Shown piece by piece: positions 22,901-36,961 of a stretch of DNA of 64,000 bases (position 1 is the stretch's first letter; every line of letters starts with the position of its first letter). Made by a program: the position numbers and the translations under genes. The DNA is from Rotaria sp. Silwood1 (Eukaryota > Rotifera > Eurotatoria > Philodinida > Philodinidae), in NCBI GenBank assembly GCA_905250075.1, contig CAJNOP010000412.1, positions 113,283-177,282 of the forward strand, read 5' to 3'. The notes below the pieces were generated by a model that saw only the letters and a list, made by a program, of their open reading frames with translations, did not search any database and was not told the DNA's origin.

Positions 22901-25900
22901 AAAAAAAAAACATTATTGAAAAAGTTATTGTTTTATTCTTTTTTCTTTTGATTAATAAAGAGATAAATAATATCTTATAATACATACTTGTCTTCATTTT
23001 GACAGATCTTTTCTTTTATATTCTTCAGTTTTTATCATTGAAATATCAAATGGCTAATTAATTGTTATATACAAAGAAAAAAAAAGAAAAAAAGAAACAT
23101 TGAAGAAAACAAAATTTGTCGGAATAGAGTTCTTTTTTCTTTTTTTCCTTATGTCGGAAATCGAAAACGTAGTCTTACCTTGATTCTCTTCTCATGTCTC
23201 TATATACTGACTATTGATGATGATGTGAGACATGCCAGTCTCCTTTACTATTAATAGGCACTGTGCGCGTTTTATTCATTCATTCATTCATTCATTTCAT
23301 CTCATCTCGGCATCGGCAAGAGCACGACAGGCATCCATCTCGCTTTTTTTTCTCGTTTCTATATATTCTATTTGATTCCCTGTGTGTAAATGCAAAACGA
23401 AGAAAGAGGTAAAAATAGTTCTTTCTCTCTCTCTTTTCTCTTTTTCTCTTTTATTCTACACGGCAAAAAACTGTTGATCATCAACAATGAACTATTTCCC
23501 TGATCATCGATCCATTGGACAACATCATTCAATGAAAGAAGAAATACAAAAAAAAAAAAAAAAAAAGAAAAGACAGGTTCTAATCACAAATCATTCTTCT
23601 CATCATACCACATTTCTTTTTTTGTTCTTGTCTTTCTTTTTTACTCGTGTCTAAATGTGAATGTATTCTATGTATATACATTTCAAGTTGCATGCGAACA
23701 TTTTCATTATGGATAGAAATAAAAAAAAAAAAAAAAAAAAAGAAAAAGGATGCCGGAAAGGGAATATCGCTAACGAGATGGCAAAGAGATGCGTGCACAT
23801 AACATATACAGGAAAATGCTTGTCTCTTGACGAGCGAAACGATAGTCAGATAGCGATAAAAGAGAAGAGCTCGATTTCCGCAATTACAATTATGATTCGC
23901 ATTGATTTCATCATCTTCTGGGAGGTAAACAATCCTCGATCTCTTGATGAAAAACGCCTTTTTTTTTCTATATAAATAAGTTTTTCATTTTTTATTTTTA
24001 GTTTCGTTAATTAAATAAATAATTGATCAATAATAATCATAGAAATAATATTTTCTTAACAATAGATAAATGTCAAGTTGCAATCACTAACAAATATTTT
24101 CTATATCTATACAAGTTTATGTCAGACAGTATATACTTTTTGTTTCTCTTATACTTGATTGTCGTCAAAGGGAATAGTTTAGTTATGTTTGTCGATTGAT
24201 ATGATTGAGAAGTGAACACCTGAGACAACATTGATGGAATTCACAAACACTCATAACAAATAGTTATGACTATGGATTTATTCTTTATTCTTCATTGAAT
24301 GTAACATTAGGGAAATAAGTTTCCGTCTAACATTAAATGTCAAAAAATAGACAAGTGTAGAATAAGCAACTGCCAATCAAGCAACTCATCAACAAACAGA
24401 ACGAGATAGTAAAAGGAAATTTGCTTTGCTTTTGGTTCGAGACAAATTTGGCTTGAGGCCAATCGTTATCGATAAAAAAAAAAAAAGTTAGCTTATCAAA
24501 TAAAACTCATTTCTATTATATGAATAACTCATCGAAAATAAAAATGCTTCCTGATTGAACTAATTATATTCTCAAGTACTAAGACAAACATTAACTAGAT
24601 CATTATAAATAACAAAATAATTTTTTTTCTCCAACTACTTTTTTTTTTTACTTACTCAATGAGATAATAAAAGAAGCGTTTTTCTTTTTTTTTTTGTTGT
24701 CTTATTATCTTTGAAAAAAATTATAATTGTGTGTGTGAAAAACCTTTTTCTTTCTTTCTTTCTTTCTTTTTTTTATTCCCGTTATTCTTTTGTATTATCT
24801 TGTCATCCATGAAAATTCCGAACTGAAAAAAAAAGGAAAAAGAAGAATATCAAGCGGAAGTTATTAGATTTTCACTAACCTGATGATGAATAAAGAATAA
24901 ATGATTATAGACATTGTCTTTTGATGTCATTCCATTTCATATACAAAACCAAAGAGTACTTTTTAGTATAATGTCAAATATAAATGAAATGAACATAAAT
25001 TTGTACATATGTATATGTATAAAATGTGGTCGATGAATATCTGTTCGAAAAAAAAAATAGTTGTTTAGAGAAAAGAGAAAAGAAAGTCCATAGGGAACGA
25101 TCTCATTCTATGATGTGTATGTATGTGTGTGTCTTGGTCGATCGTTATTCATATTAAGAAAAGATCTATGAGCAATCTTTGTTGTGCGTGTGTTTGTGTT
25201 TGGAATGATTCGATCTTGATCATGATGTCATTAATGTCATTGAATGAAAAAGATGATCCATCGTGCGAGACGTTTAAATGGCCAAATAAAATATCGATAA
25301 TCATCGATCTATTGACCATTTAGAAAAAGTTAAAAAGAAAATATTTCCAACTGTGAACATTCATCAACTTGCAAACAATAATAATGATGATGATGACATC
25401 CAAACGAGAATAGAAGAAAAGAAAATGAAGAGACTATATTCTTCTCTACCATTGGCCTCTCATCTTTTTTTTTGACAGACCTCTAATTTGTTTTTTTTTA
25501 TTAGAAGCGACTTTTTTTTTTGTTTTTTTTTTCATTTTATTTATACTTAAATCATCAAATAAAATCAATAATTCTATAACTCGAACTTAAATGAAATATA
25601 TTCGCCATTTTATATTCTAATAAATAAGATGACGATATTTAACGACATCTTTTTTCGAAATTACGTTGATTTATTTTTTCGATAAAAAGAAAAAAAAAAG
25701 ACTTATAGACGAAGAAAAATTTTTTTTGCATTGAACTTTTTTTTTGTTCGTGATATTTATAATTGAAAAATCTAAAATAACAGAAGTATTCATCACGATA
25801 GAATAGAAATTCAATAGCATAAATATATCATATTTAATAATAAATAGGGCTTATCAGAACGAAAGTAGCATGAATACTTTTCTTTTTTGTTTGATGAAAA

Positions 25901-28900
25901 CTACAATAATATATATCTACGTGATAATAGATGAGAAATTTCTTGTTACATATTAATAGAAAAACAAGAATATGCAATTTTCTTCTTCTATGTTAAATTT
26001 AACATTAAATAAAAATAATTTTTTTGATATTTATAATTATTTTATTAGTACCTATATATAAAAAGAAGAAAAAACAAAATACTTACTAACTGTTGAAACT
26101 ATTTTTATCATAAAAAAAGCGACTTGTTACAAATTTGAAGATAAAATCAATTTCTATAATGTGTTATAATGACATATGCGCAATTGGTATGATTGTCAAT
26201 CTTCATTACACATACATTCTAAAAATAATAAAAATATATCTCATCATGATTATGATCAATATCATACATTTATTTATTTTTATATTATTAAATATTTTTC
26301 TTTTGCTTCTTTCGTTTTTTTTTTTTTTTAATATTATTTTACAGTAGATATTATTATTATTTATATCCAATTAATTATACAAAAAAATGGAATCATAATG
26401 ACAATTAGAAGAAAAGGAAAACTTATAGAACAACAACGAATCATTTTTCATAAATGAGAACTATGTTAAATGTGTTTTCCTTACTAAGAATACACACACA
26501 CACATACAACATTAATCAATCATGACCATCTTCAACTCTCAATGACAGACTATGTTTCTCTCGTTCATTGTAAAACTAGAATAGATGGTCGACTATCAAA
26601 CAGTTCTGAAGTGGTCCGACGAATCTCAAACATCATAGTGAGAAAAAAAAATCCTTGATTCTCTATGGAGAGAGAAAAAAAAATCATTTCGATGTCTCTC
26701 TCTCTCTGTCTCTTTTGTGTCATTATCAAGAACAAGAGAAAATCTTTCCAAAAAAAGAAGAATCTCGAGTATCATTCAACATAAAACAAGTTATAAAATA
26801 AGGAAAAAAAAAAGACCTTTTGTTTTTCAAAGATAGATCAATACTTTTTCCTAAAAAAAAAAGATTATTCTTCTTAAATCTTTGGTTAAATATAAAACTA
26901 TCGATTTATTTTCTCAGCAGGTTATTAAATAATAGTCTAATATTTAACACAGTAGGTTTGTTGCTTATTCATATAAATATATATATTCTTAACAAAAAAC
27001 AAAAAAGAAAAACGAAATAAGCAAAACTATTTATTATTCGAAAAACAAAATAATTTCTATTTTAAATTTGATAATAAAGAATTTTCAAATAATAATATCA
27101 ATCTAATTTGATTTAATATTCATGAAAATATGATGATGATTATTTAAAGAGAAAAGAATATTTTTTCATTTATATAAAAGAAAATGAATTGAATCATTAA
27201 AATCTTTTCATTTCTCTAGTGACATAAGAAAAATAACGAAGGCGTATATATATGATGACGGAAACCACTTACCCATTTTCTCTTCAATCGACTAATGTTA
27301 GTAACTCTATGTAATGACGATCTATGATAAACTACATGCAAAGATGACAAGAAACAAGGTTCCATGTTCGTTTCTTCTTTCGCTCGTTTGTCCAATCATT
27401 GGTAAATCCATTGATCGTTATATGCGTCAATTTAATATAAGCTGATTGGCAAACTAGAACTGTTCTATTTGTCTCTTCTATCAATGCATACAATTGGCAA
27501 TATGTTACGACAACGATATACAACACGAATAAGCGGACATATGTATATACGCGCTTACAGCGTTGTATATAAGGGAAAGAAGCATGTTTCAACATAATGA
27601 TGCACACACACACACACACATACATACATACATATATATAGGAAAGACGAGTGTGTATAGAGCAGTACGCACATCCTACAAGCATGATTGATTTTTCACT
27701 TTTCTGTCTGTTTGATCTATGTGCACACACCACCTCTTTTCTTTTACACCAAAGGACGTGAATGTGAGTGTATATGTGCCATCGGTAGTGTTTTTCCTAT
27801 ATGTATATATATGCATGCATCTACTCAACATCGCCTCGGTTCGTCGCCAAGTAGATCGTGAAAATATGATAGAGCCAATTAGATCAATACAGCATCGTTA
27901 TTTCTTTTCTCGAATGATTGCTGTCAAATGCGTGCCTGTTTTGCCGAGAAGAAAAAGAGTTTTCATATGGCTTCAGGAAAATGACAGTAATGAAGAGAAA
28001 AGGTGCGGAAAACAAAGAAGTGCATGAATAAGAGATATGCATTTGCATTCGCCTCTGGCCTACGTGGCATCCGGTTAAGAGAGACAGAGAGAGAAAGAAA
28101 ATTCTTGCTTAACATCACAATCAATGATAAACGACTACTAATACTATCAAACACAACAGGTTATCCTTAGTAGAATATAATGAATAAAGCAATAAAAGAA
28201 TTAAAAATGATCTTTTTTTTTCTTAACATAGTGAAAAGACTCAACTGAAATTCTTCTATCTTCTATATAATCAATGAAAAATTCTCTAATTGCCTTTTAA
28301 TATAAGAGATCAAAATATTCTTTATTGATGTATAATGGACAAACAAACAAAAAAAAAAAAAAAAAACTAACATCGATGACTGATCAAATAGTAGACACTT
28401 TTTTTTTGTCATTGGCCTTTTCTTATTCTTTTTTTTTTTAAAGAATTGATGTGTAATACAAAACAAAAGAAATTTTGTTTTTCTTTGACAAATGTTTGAT
28501 TTATCAATGTCAGTCAAAACTTTCTTTTATATTTATTGATCAAATTTGATTTATTTTTATATTAAAAGTTAACGTTTATTGTAAAAATAGTGTCATTCTA
28601 TCTGATCTATTTGTCAAAGTGCTGCAATGATTCTAATTTTTTTTTTTTTTTCGTCAATATCATGAATATAATATATGGTCATATATATCCTCTAGGGTTA
28701 TAAAAAGCGTAGAAAAACCCATTGGAGAAGTGTCTGTATATGTTTATATGAATATATATATATATGTGAATCGTCTATTTCCTCAACGATGATTATCACA
28801 AGAACTAGCAAGAAAAGAAGCAAATGATATCACCTACTCTTTTTATCTCTTGATAATGACGACAGCAAAATGTCATTGTATGTGTGAATGAGTGTACACA

Positions 28901-31792
28901 GAAAAAGATCTACTCTGATAATTTGCACATGTAAAAGGAATAAGAAAAAAAGAAAAATGATGGTCTGGATCTTGTTGTTTCATCATAACAAGATATAAAG
29001 ACATTGGCTTGTTCTAATTGATCGGATTAACGATTGTAATGAAGATAATCAAAGAAAAAAAATATTGTCTATCAAAGATATTTATTGACCTTCGATTGGT
29101 ATAAAAAAAAAAAAGAAAAGAAAATCTTACTGAGAAGATATTTATCACTCGTTTGCCCTTTATCACTCTTTCTTCAATTAACTACAATCTTTCTTCGCAG
29201 ATCAAATATCACTAATATCATGTTTTTTATTTTAACTAGTACACAAACATCAATAATTCCTTCTCTAAAACTTTGTTTTTTTTTCACTCATTCTTTATTA
29301 ATTTTTATTCTTTTCATCTATTTATTAATAATAGAAAGAAAAAAAAAACTTTTTCTATTTTGAAGTAAATCTCCTTTTAACATAATGAATTTCATTTTAA
29401 AAAGCCTTTTCTAATGATAGTTGAAAAAAAGAAAGAAAAAATAAATGACATTTAAACCCGTTTAATTGACGGTCGCGTTTGAAGAAAGAACCTTTGTAAT
29501 TTAATCCAACTAGCTGAAAAAAAAAGAAAACCTTGATGTACTAGAATTAGGTTTAATCTATAAAAATATTCTAAATTAATTAAATATTGATTATAATCAA
29601 CAAATTAAACTGAATCGATATATTAATTATCTACAATTATTCATAGAAAATAATACATATATTTTACTATTTTCTAGATTAATACACAAAAATAGAAGCA
29701 TATATTTTTTGAAATCGTTGTTTTTTTTCTTGTAAAAACTTACGTGAAATAAATCAATGAAGTTCTTCAAAAAGTAAAGAAAAAGGTGTTGCTTGTCGTT
29801 GTCATCCCATTTCGTAATCATGATGTTGTGTTGTGTCCTAGTGTATATTCGAACTAACATAATGTATACACACATGCACAAAGCCAAATCTTTTTTAATA
29901 ATGCATAAAGTTTAACTTGTATTATTCATACACAGAAATAGAGAGACGTAGAGAAAGAGAGAAAGGTAAATATCTTACACTACGACACACACACATTTGC
30001 CATCCAGCTGTTAGAAACGTTATGTACATCAATGCGACCTGATATGATGCACTAGATTGAGTTCAATGTTCTTTCTTTTTCTCTTGTCATGTAAACAGAT
30101 GTTAAGTACTCAATTGATGGATATGAAAAGCTTTCTTTTTTCCATGGATTCAAGATGTATTACATTCAAACTAATACATATATGAAAAATTTACATTTCA
30201 TCATCAACTAGTTATTATTAATATTTTTTTTTTTTTTTTTTTTTATAGTTTAAAATGAAATCATATAAATGATTGTAACCTTGAAATGAATATCTTAACA
30301 TTAGAGGAAAAAAAAAAGAGAAATCTGTAAGATAAATTAATATTGTCATCAAAAAAGTGGCAATATGATAGAGTTGACATAGTATTCTATAGTTCGGCTA
30401 AATCCATCGATGTATGTGTATATGTATGTATGTATGCATGGTAAACAATACACATACATGAAATAAGCAAAAGAAATAAAGCAGAGACTATAATGTTTAT
30501 TCGATAAGAGAGATATCCTATAATCGAATATTGGACCTAGAAAAAAAAAAAAAAAAAAATCTATACCTCGATATAACAAAGTAATTATTTATTTGTCGGA
30601 ATATTTCTTTTATAACATATTCAATAAAATCGATATTTAATTTATACAATTTGTTAGATTAGTATATAACATATATATATATAAACACTTTTTGCGAAAT
30701 AAATACATTCAAAAGAAAATGTTTTCTTTAATACTTGTTCTATTCGTTTTTTAATCAATAAATTTAATATTCAATAACTTCATTGTATTCATTTATTTAT
30801 TTCTTGATTATGAAAAACCTTAGAAAAATCACTTCATTTCATATACTTAAGCTACGTCTTTCTTTTCTCTTTTGCGTTACTTTCAAACATATTACATTCA
30901 GTAATCATTTGCTCTCGTTGTCAAGATGTAACATGAGAAAAAAGAAATAAAACTAAGAAGAAAAGTTGACAAAATAAAGAACAAAAACTGAGAGAGAGAG
31001 AGAATTGCATTTTAAATGTGAACATAAAGAATATTGTTTTATTGAATCGATTTAATCATTGCCTGACTTCTTTCAATTATTGATTGACATACACCAAAGC
31101 AAAACAGATCAATATCTCTCATTCTTTTTCATTCTCTACGTATATTTTACTGGTCATACCAAAGCACTTACCGTCAAGAGTATGTGTGCCATGTAATCGA
31201 TTCATTGACAATTGATCCTTCCTACCAATATTAATATCACGCCTCCTTTACATATATTTTAACATCAAGGATATTCATCATTATATTATCTCAATATCCA
31301 ATAGATGATTATCTAAATATAACTGAGTTAATATGAAAATTTTCATTAATACAATCTTCTTATAATCCAGATAAATAATTCCTTAATAAGAAAATAAAAT
31401 TGCATCGAAATTCTGACGCATTTAATTATTGACATTATTTAAGGGAAAAAGACAAACACACACACACATTATGACTGACAACACATTAAAAGACTTTTCT
31501 GATCAACAAGTACAATCTGAGCACAACAATTAAAAGAAACAAAAAAAAAGAAAGGAACATTGATTTGATGCATATTATTCGGCAAGGAAAAAAATATTAT
31601 TCATTATTATTTTTTTTTAAATATTCTCATTAAAATAAATAAATAAATATTTAATTATTTCTTTTTTTTTCCTGTATGTTTAAAGACCGGCTTGAAAAAT
31701 GAAATGGACAAATAAACGAAAAAAAAAATTTTCATTTAAATAAATAAATGATTGTCAAATGAAATGAATAATTATCACTGATAATGATCATC
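19925..31792. other. About 11.8 kb without a recognised gene, upstream of capicua and downstream of VGLUT
   Basis: The first 60 bp (19925-19984) are a likely capicua 5' UTR intron on the minus strand, with donor GTAAGTTAAG and acceptor TTATTTAG. Capicua's leader exon and promoter must lie beyond it. The rest is AT-rich, with poly-A/T tracts and simple repeats: ATTC units at 23273-23292, TTTC units near 24750-24770, and CA/CATA/TA units at 27602-27640. No open frame longer than about 135 codons exists, and none has a protein-like composition. No tRNA was seen. Confidence 0.45.
27602..27640. repeat. CA/CATA/TA compound microsatellite
   Basis: Alternating CA units pass into CATA and then TA units. 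It lies in the long non-coding stretch between capicua and VGLUT and is one of several simple repeats there. Confidence 0.8.
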
Positions 31793-34700
31793 CTAACGAT
31801 AATTTCTATACATTGGATTTTCAACTGTAAGTGGAATTGTTGTTGTTTGTTCATTATATTTACCAGGAATATTTGTATAAATTCCATTAGCCATACCAGA
31901 AAATGGATCATTAGATTGATATATACCACCAGTATTATCTGTTACTGTTGATCCATATGATGGAAATCGATCATTATCATTACCTATTTAGTTTATTTTA
32001 TTTTATTTTATTATATTAAATATATATATTTTATTTTCATACGTTTATTTGTCTCATTAAGTGCCCATGGTGATGTATCATTATTAGTTGATGATGATGG
32101 CTGTGGTGGTGGTTCAGCCCATATTTGTTTTTCACCTGATGCAAACATTCCATAAAAAATAACACCACCAAAATGTATTAATGAAGCTATAAGAAATACA
32201 TGTGCCCATTCATCGCGTTTCTTTTAAAAACAAACAAACAATCAAAAATAATATAAACCAATAAGTTTAACATACGCCTTGTTTAGTTAAAAATTCAACT
32301 GCAACAGGACATAACATTCCAGCTAATGTTCCAACACCATTTGAAATTCCCATTAGAATACTTGCATAACGTGGAGCTATATCAAGATGATTTACATTAA
32401 ATCCTATTTTAAATTATAAATAATAAAATAATTATCGATATATGACTTTTTTTTTTTATTTAAAACCTGATATAGCAAAACCACTAAATCCAACAGCAAT
32501 AGTCAATGCTCCAATAGCTAATCGAGGATTTTTTGCATAAGCAACAAGAAGTAGAAAAACAGCTTCCATTCCAAAACCTCCACAATTCATTATTTTTCGA
32601 ACAATTGTTGTTGATAAATAATTTGCACGTAAATAATCAGCTAATTTACCAGCAAATGGTACAATACATGACATTGTTAAATGTGGTAATGCTGCCAAAA
32701 ATGGATCCTAAAACGTTTTTTTTATTTTAATTAAAAAAACGAATATTCATAGGACAAAAAAAAATTCAACGAACTTTTCCAACATTATAATCAAGTGCTT
32801 CTCGAAAATATTCAGCTTGAGAATTAATTAATAAATAAAATGACCATGAACGACAAAAATTAGCCACTATTATTGCCCATACAGGCATTGATGTAAAAAA
32901 TGAACGCCATGGAGGTTTTACCCATGTCTAGAAATCATATTTTATAACTCTTTTATTGTTTCGGTTTTTTTTTCTTATTATTTTACTTTATTTGCAATTG
33001 AACTCGATTCTCCAATACTTTCTTCAATATAAACTCGTTCACTTTCACTTATTTTTGGATGAATTGCTGGTCGTTCATAGGAAAAATGCCACCAATAGAT
33101 AGACCATATTATACCGATTATACCTTTGTTTTTTTTTTCAATTTTCGAAAAATTTGTTTATTAAATCAAAATAATAAAACTTACCATAAAAATAAAAAGC
33201 AATTTGCCAATTCAAATACTCAGTTAGAATACCTGATAAAGGAATTCCAAGAACGGCACCTGCATATGAACCTTAAATTAAATTAGAATAAGATTATGTT
33301 TTTTTTTGATAAAATTCTTATTTAATTTACCAGTAAATGAAATCGTCGCCAATGTACTTCGTTCTAATGGTGGTGCCCACCAACGCCAAATACCGTGCGC
33401 TGCTGGATAAGTAACACCCTTAACAAAAAATGAATTGAATTAATAAATGAATGAATAAATAAAATTCATTTGTTTACTTCGACAAGTCCTTGTAAAATTC
33501 TAAGAATCATTACAAAACCATAATGAATTTTAGCAGCAAATGGAATAAAAAGATTAAGAAATGATGATATACCAAGTGCAAATCCAAATACACTAAAAAC
33601 AAACAAACAAATAAATAAAATATTCTTTGAAAATAAATAAAATTTCTAACTGATTAGCTGGAAATTTTGCTGCTAAATATCCACCAGGTACTTGTGTAAC
33701 AAGATAACCCCAAAAAAAAGAACTATCGACAATACCAATTATTCCAGGTGTCCAATCGAATTGAGCAAGCTTTTAAATTAAAATATTTAGTTTTTTTTTT
33801 TATCAAAAATAAAATAAAATAATTTATTTTTACTTTAATTAATCTAACTGTTCCATTAGATAATTTTTCTGTTTCATTATGTGTCATAGCAACAACACTA
33901 ACACCCATATTACATCGAATACCAAATGATATAAGAAAACCTAATGAACTAAGGAATGCTGTTTTATATCGTATAGGCATTGATTTTATTGAATTAACAA
34001 AAGGAATACGGGAATAACCATATGATCCAGAATTTGATGATGTTGCTGGAATTGTTTTTATACGTTGACGTTGATTTCCATATTCATCTTCAACTAATTC
34101 AGCATAATCTGATTGAGGATTATGACTACTACGTTGAAAAACTCTTTAACAAAAAACAACAATAATAATTTTGTTATTATATTTTATTTTAATTTTGAAA
34201 ATAATTTTTTTTGTTTTTTTTTTAATTGATTAAAATGGTTATTTTTATTACTATTCTTTCGTTTTTTCTTGTCTTTTGAGATGTTATAAATATAGACAAA
34301 TTTATTCTTTTTATTGTTCATATGAAACAATCCTTTTTTATTTCAATAATTATTTTTATTATTCATCTATTCTTCAATATTCTGATTCGTTATCTATTTC
34401 TCTATGAAAGAAAAACAAAATCATTTCCTTCACGTGTCAAAATAAAACAATTGATTATTACAATGTTTGCTATCAGGACATTTTCACTTTTCCGGACATG
34501 TAAATTTAAGTAAAAAGACATTCAATTTAATAGAATAATAGAAAAAAACGTTTTTTTTTTTTTTACTTTTACGCCTACTTTATCTACAAAGAGATATTTA
34601 GAAGAAGAAAAAAAAACATGATCATTTATTTTCATATTTAGCAACAGACTTATTTATTGTTCAAATAAAAACAAATATTTTCTTGAAAATAAATTTTTTT

Positions 34701-36961
34701 TTTTTTTCTTTAATCATTGTTCATTTTTATATTTAATTAAAAACGACAAAACAATGACAACACTTATCTGAAACGGGAAATCAATATTATCATAAATGTT
34801 TATAAAAGATGTCTAAGAATATTTTTAATATAAATAATTTTCTATATATTATTTTTGCATAGATAAATAATAAAAACTTGAAATTGTTTTGGTTTGTTTT
34901 TTTTTTCTTTTTGAAAAGATACATTGGAAAATTCTTTACTTATTTAAATTGATTCAAAGAAGATTAAAAATAAAATAGTTATATCTGATGTTGTCATTTC
35001 ATCACTCTTGTAAATTAAATTGAATATTCTATCTATTAATTCTTTTTGACAGATTTTGAATATTCAGAGAATTACTTTGTTAGTTTAATGTTTCGATAAT
35101 AATATTTTCATATATGAAATATTGATTTAAATATTCTACGGCAACTAATTTTTAAGTATCTTGTGTCATTCTTTATTTTAAACTCTCTTTTTTTGAAAAA
35201 AATCGAATAGATTGAAGAGTATTTTTTTCTTTTGTAAATGAATCACTATTTTGACAATTGATGTTTTTTGAAAAAAAAAGAAATCAAAATATTTATGATA
35301 TCAGTTTGTATAAAGACAAATTCAGAAAATAAATATAATGATAAATCATTTTTGTTTATTTCAAACTGATGAGAAATAATATTTTTTTTTTATAAATTCT
35401 TCATTCTTATAAAAAACTGTTAGAACAAGTAAGCAGAACATTTTGATAAAATTATTCTAAAAAATTTAATAATATCTCTTATGACAAAAAAAAAAATATT
35501 CAAATTTTTATTATTATTATTTTTTTTTGATGTAGAGATATTTACTCAATAAATTATATTAACAAGATATATATATATATTGGTGTTTAATAAAAAAAGA
35601 AGTAAAGTTCACAAAGGTGATTCTAATTCAATTATAGATAATTATGTTTAACATATAGAATAGTCTATTGAAAATTTGACATTATAAAAGAAAAACTTTT
35701 GTCATAAAAAGATATTTTATTTCATGTTATGCTTGTGTGTATTTTTCATGCTTATTGATTTCCCTGATGAAATAAAATGAGTACTTTTTTTTTTTTCTTG
35801 TTCTTTACTATTATGTTATCTATGGTATTTCTCTTTACAAAAAAAAATCATTCATTTACAAACGGAAATACAAAAACCTATTGAATTTTTCTTTCATTTT
35901 CTAGTTCAAATCACCTTCTTCTTTCATTTCCTTGATAATATTAGTTATATTATATACGAAATAGTAACATCACTTGCCCATTAAACATTAAACGATCATC
36001 AACAAAACTATCTTAACAATAAAACAAAAACCCGATATAACACTTTTTTCATTGTCTATTCATAATTAATATCAAAAGATATATGAACAGTTGATTATAT
36101 CTCAATAGATTGATAGTTCTACTCACTGCATCAAATTCATTCTCAGCTTTGTTGATAGGTTTTCCATAGGTTTTTTTAATTAACCATTGTTACTATATTT
36201 TTGCTGTTGTCCTTATTCTTGGAATTCGAGCAGATCAAGCATTTTTCCTTTTCTTTATATTCCTTCTATACTTTGTTGTTGGAAACACGTAAAAAGTGAG
36301 AGAGAGAGAGACACGGAAAGAAATAGGAACGTAATCCGAAATAGAGAGAGAGAGAGAGAGAGAGAAAGAACTCATATTGTTTTGAAACATTCTTTTTTTA
36401 TTAAAGAAGGATTGTTGATAATGACGGTCGTAATGAAAAAAAATGACAAAAGCCATGGATAATTTGTCGACTGACGTAAACACATAAAGTGACGGTGTTC
36501 ATCATCATTCTCATCATCAAGAATAAACGAGTCTCAAATATTGATATAGCCATCTTTAAAAAAATATTCAAGCAAACAGAAAAAAAAAGACCCTAGAGAA
36601 AAAAGAAAGACTCATTAGAAAAAAAAAAAAACGAGAATTCAATGGGTCAGAAAATAGTAACTGGTTATTTAAAGAGTAATCAAATGTTTAAAATACGAGA
36701 AAATATCTCAATGTTTAGTTTTGTTTAAGAAGGAAAATTAAACTGACGTTAAAAGAAAAAAAATACAACTTTTAAATATTTGAATAATAATCAATAATAA
36801 ATAAATAAATAATATCTTATCAATGTTAAAGAAATATTTTTCAAAAACATAAAAATCAAACTTAAATTAATTAATAAAATTTCATCTTACCCAATAATTT
36901 TGTACATGAAATTCTGTGTTGTTTCTCGTACAACATTGAACAATTGTGATGTCAATTCCAT
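31793..36961 (-). CDS. Vesicular glutamate transporter (SLC17 family, VGLUT-like)
   Basis: Major-facilitator protein expected to load glutamate into synaptic vesicles using the proton gradient. Twelve exons, minus strand: 36961-36891, 34143-33834, 33769-33651, 33592-33478, 33418-33331, 33271-33185, 33123-32987, 32927-32775, 32707-32467, 32403-32276, 32220-32043 and 31983-31793. All phases fit and give 605 residues. VGLUT signatures: Ile-Ser-Phe-Gly-Ile-Arg-Cys-Asn in TM1, Ser-Phe-Phe-Trp-Gly-Tyr in TM2, Arg-Ile-Leu-Gln-Gly-Leu-Val-Glu-Gly in TM4, His-Gly-Ile-Trp followed by Ala-Pro-Pro-Leu-Glu-Arg-Ser, Asn-Phe-Cys-Arg-Ser-Trp in TM7, Met-Asn-Cys-Gly-Gly-Phe-Gly-Met-Glu, and [11 protein letters not shown]. 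The tail carries Ala-Ser-Gly-Glu-Lys-Gln. The His usually present just before TM2 Ser-Phe-Phe-Trp appears as Asp here. Intron 1 (34144-36890) is 2.7 kb. I cannot assign it to a specific vertebrate paralogue. Confidence 0.95.
36298..36365. repeat. GA microsatellite in VGLUT intron 1
   Basis: Two runs of alternating AG, about 36298-36311 and 36343-36365, separated by a purine-rich spacer. They lie inside the first intron of the transporter. The open frames over them are low complexity. Confidence 0.8.

Noticed and set aside
27332-28027. Overlapping 133- and 102-codon open frames on opposite strands
   Set aside because: They arise from a microsatellite and its flanks. No splice sites or domain support them.
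20000-31500. Many CTTAC/ACTTAC sites that would be minus-strand splice donors, possibly capicua leader exons
   Set aside because: By a rough estimate their number is close to chance for this base composition, and no matching exon bodies could be supported.
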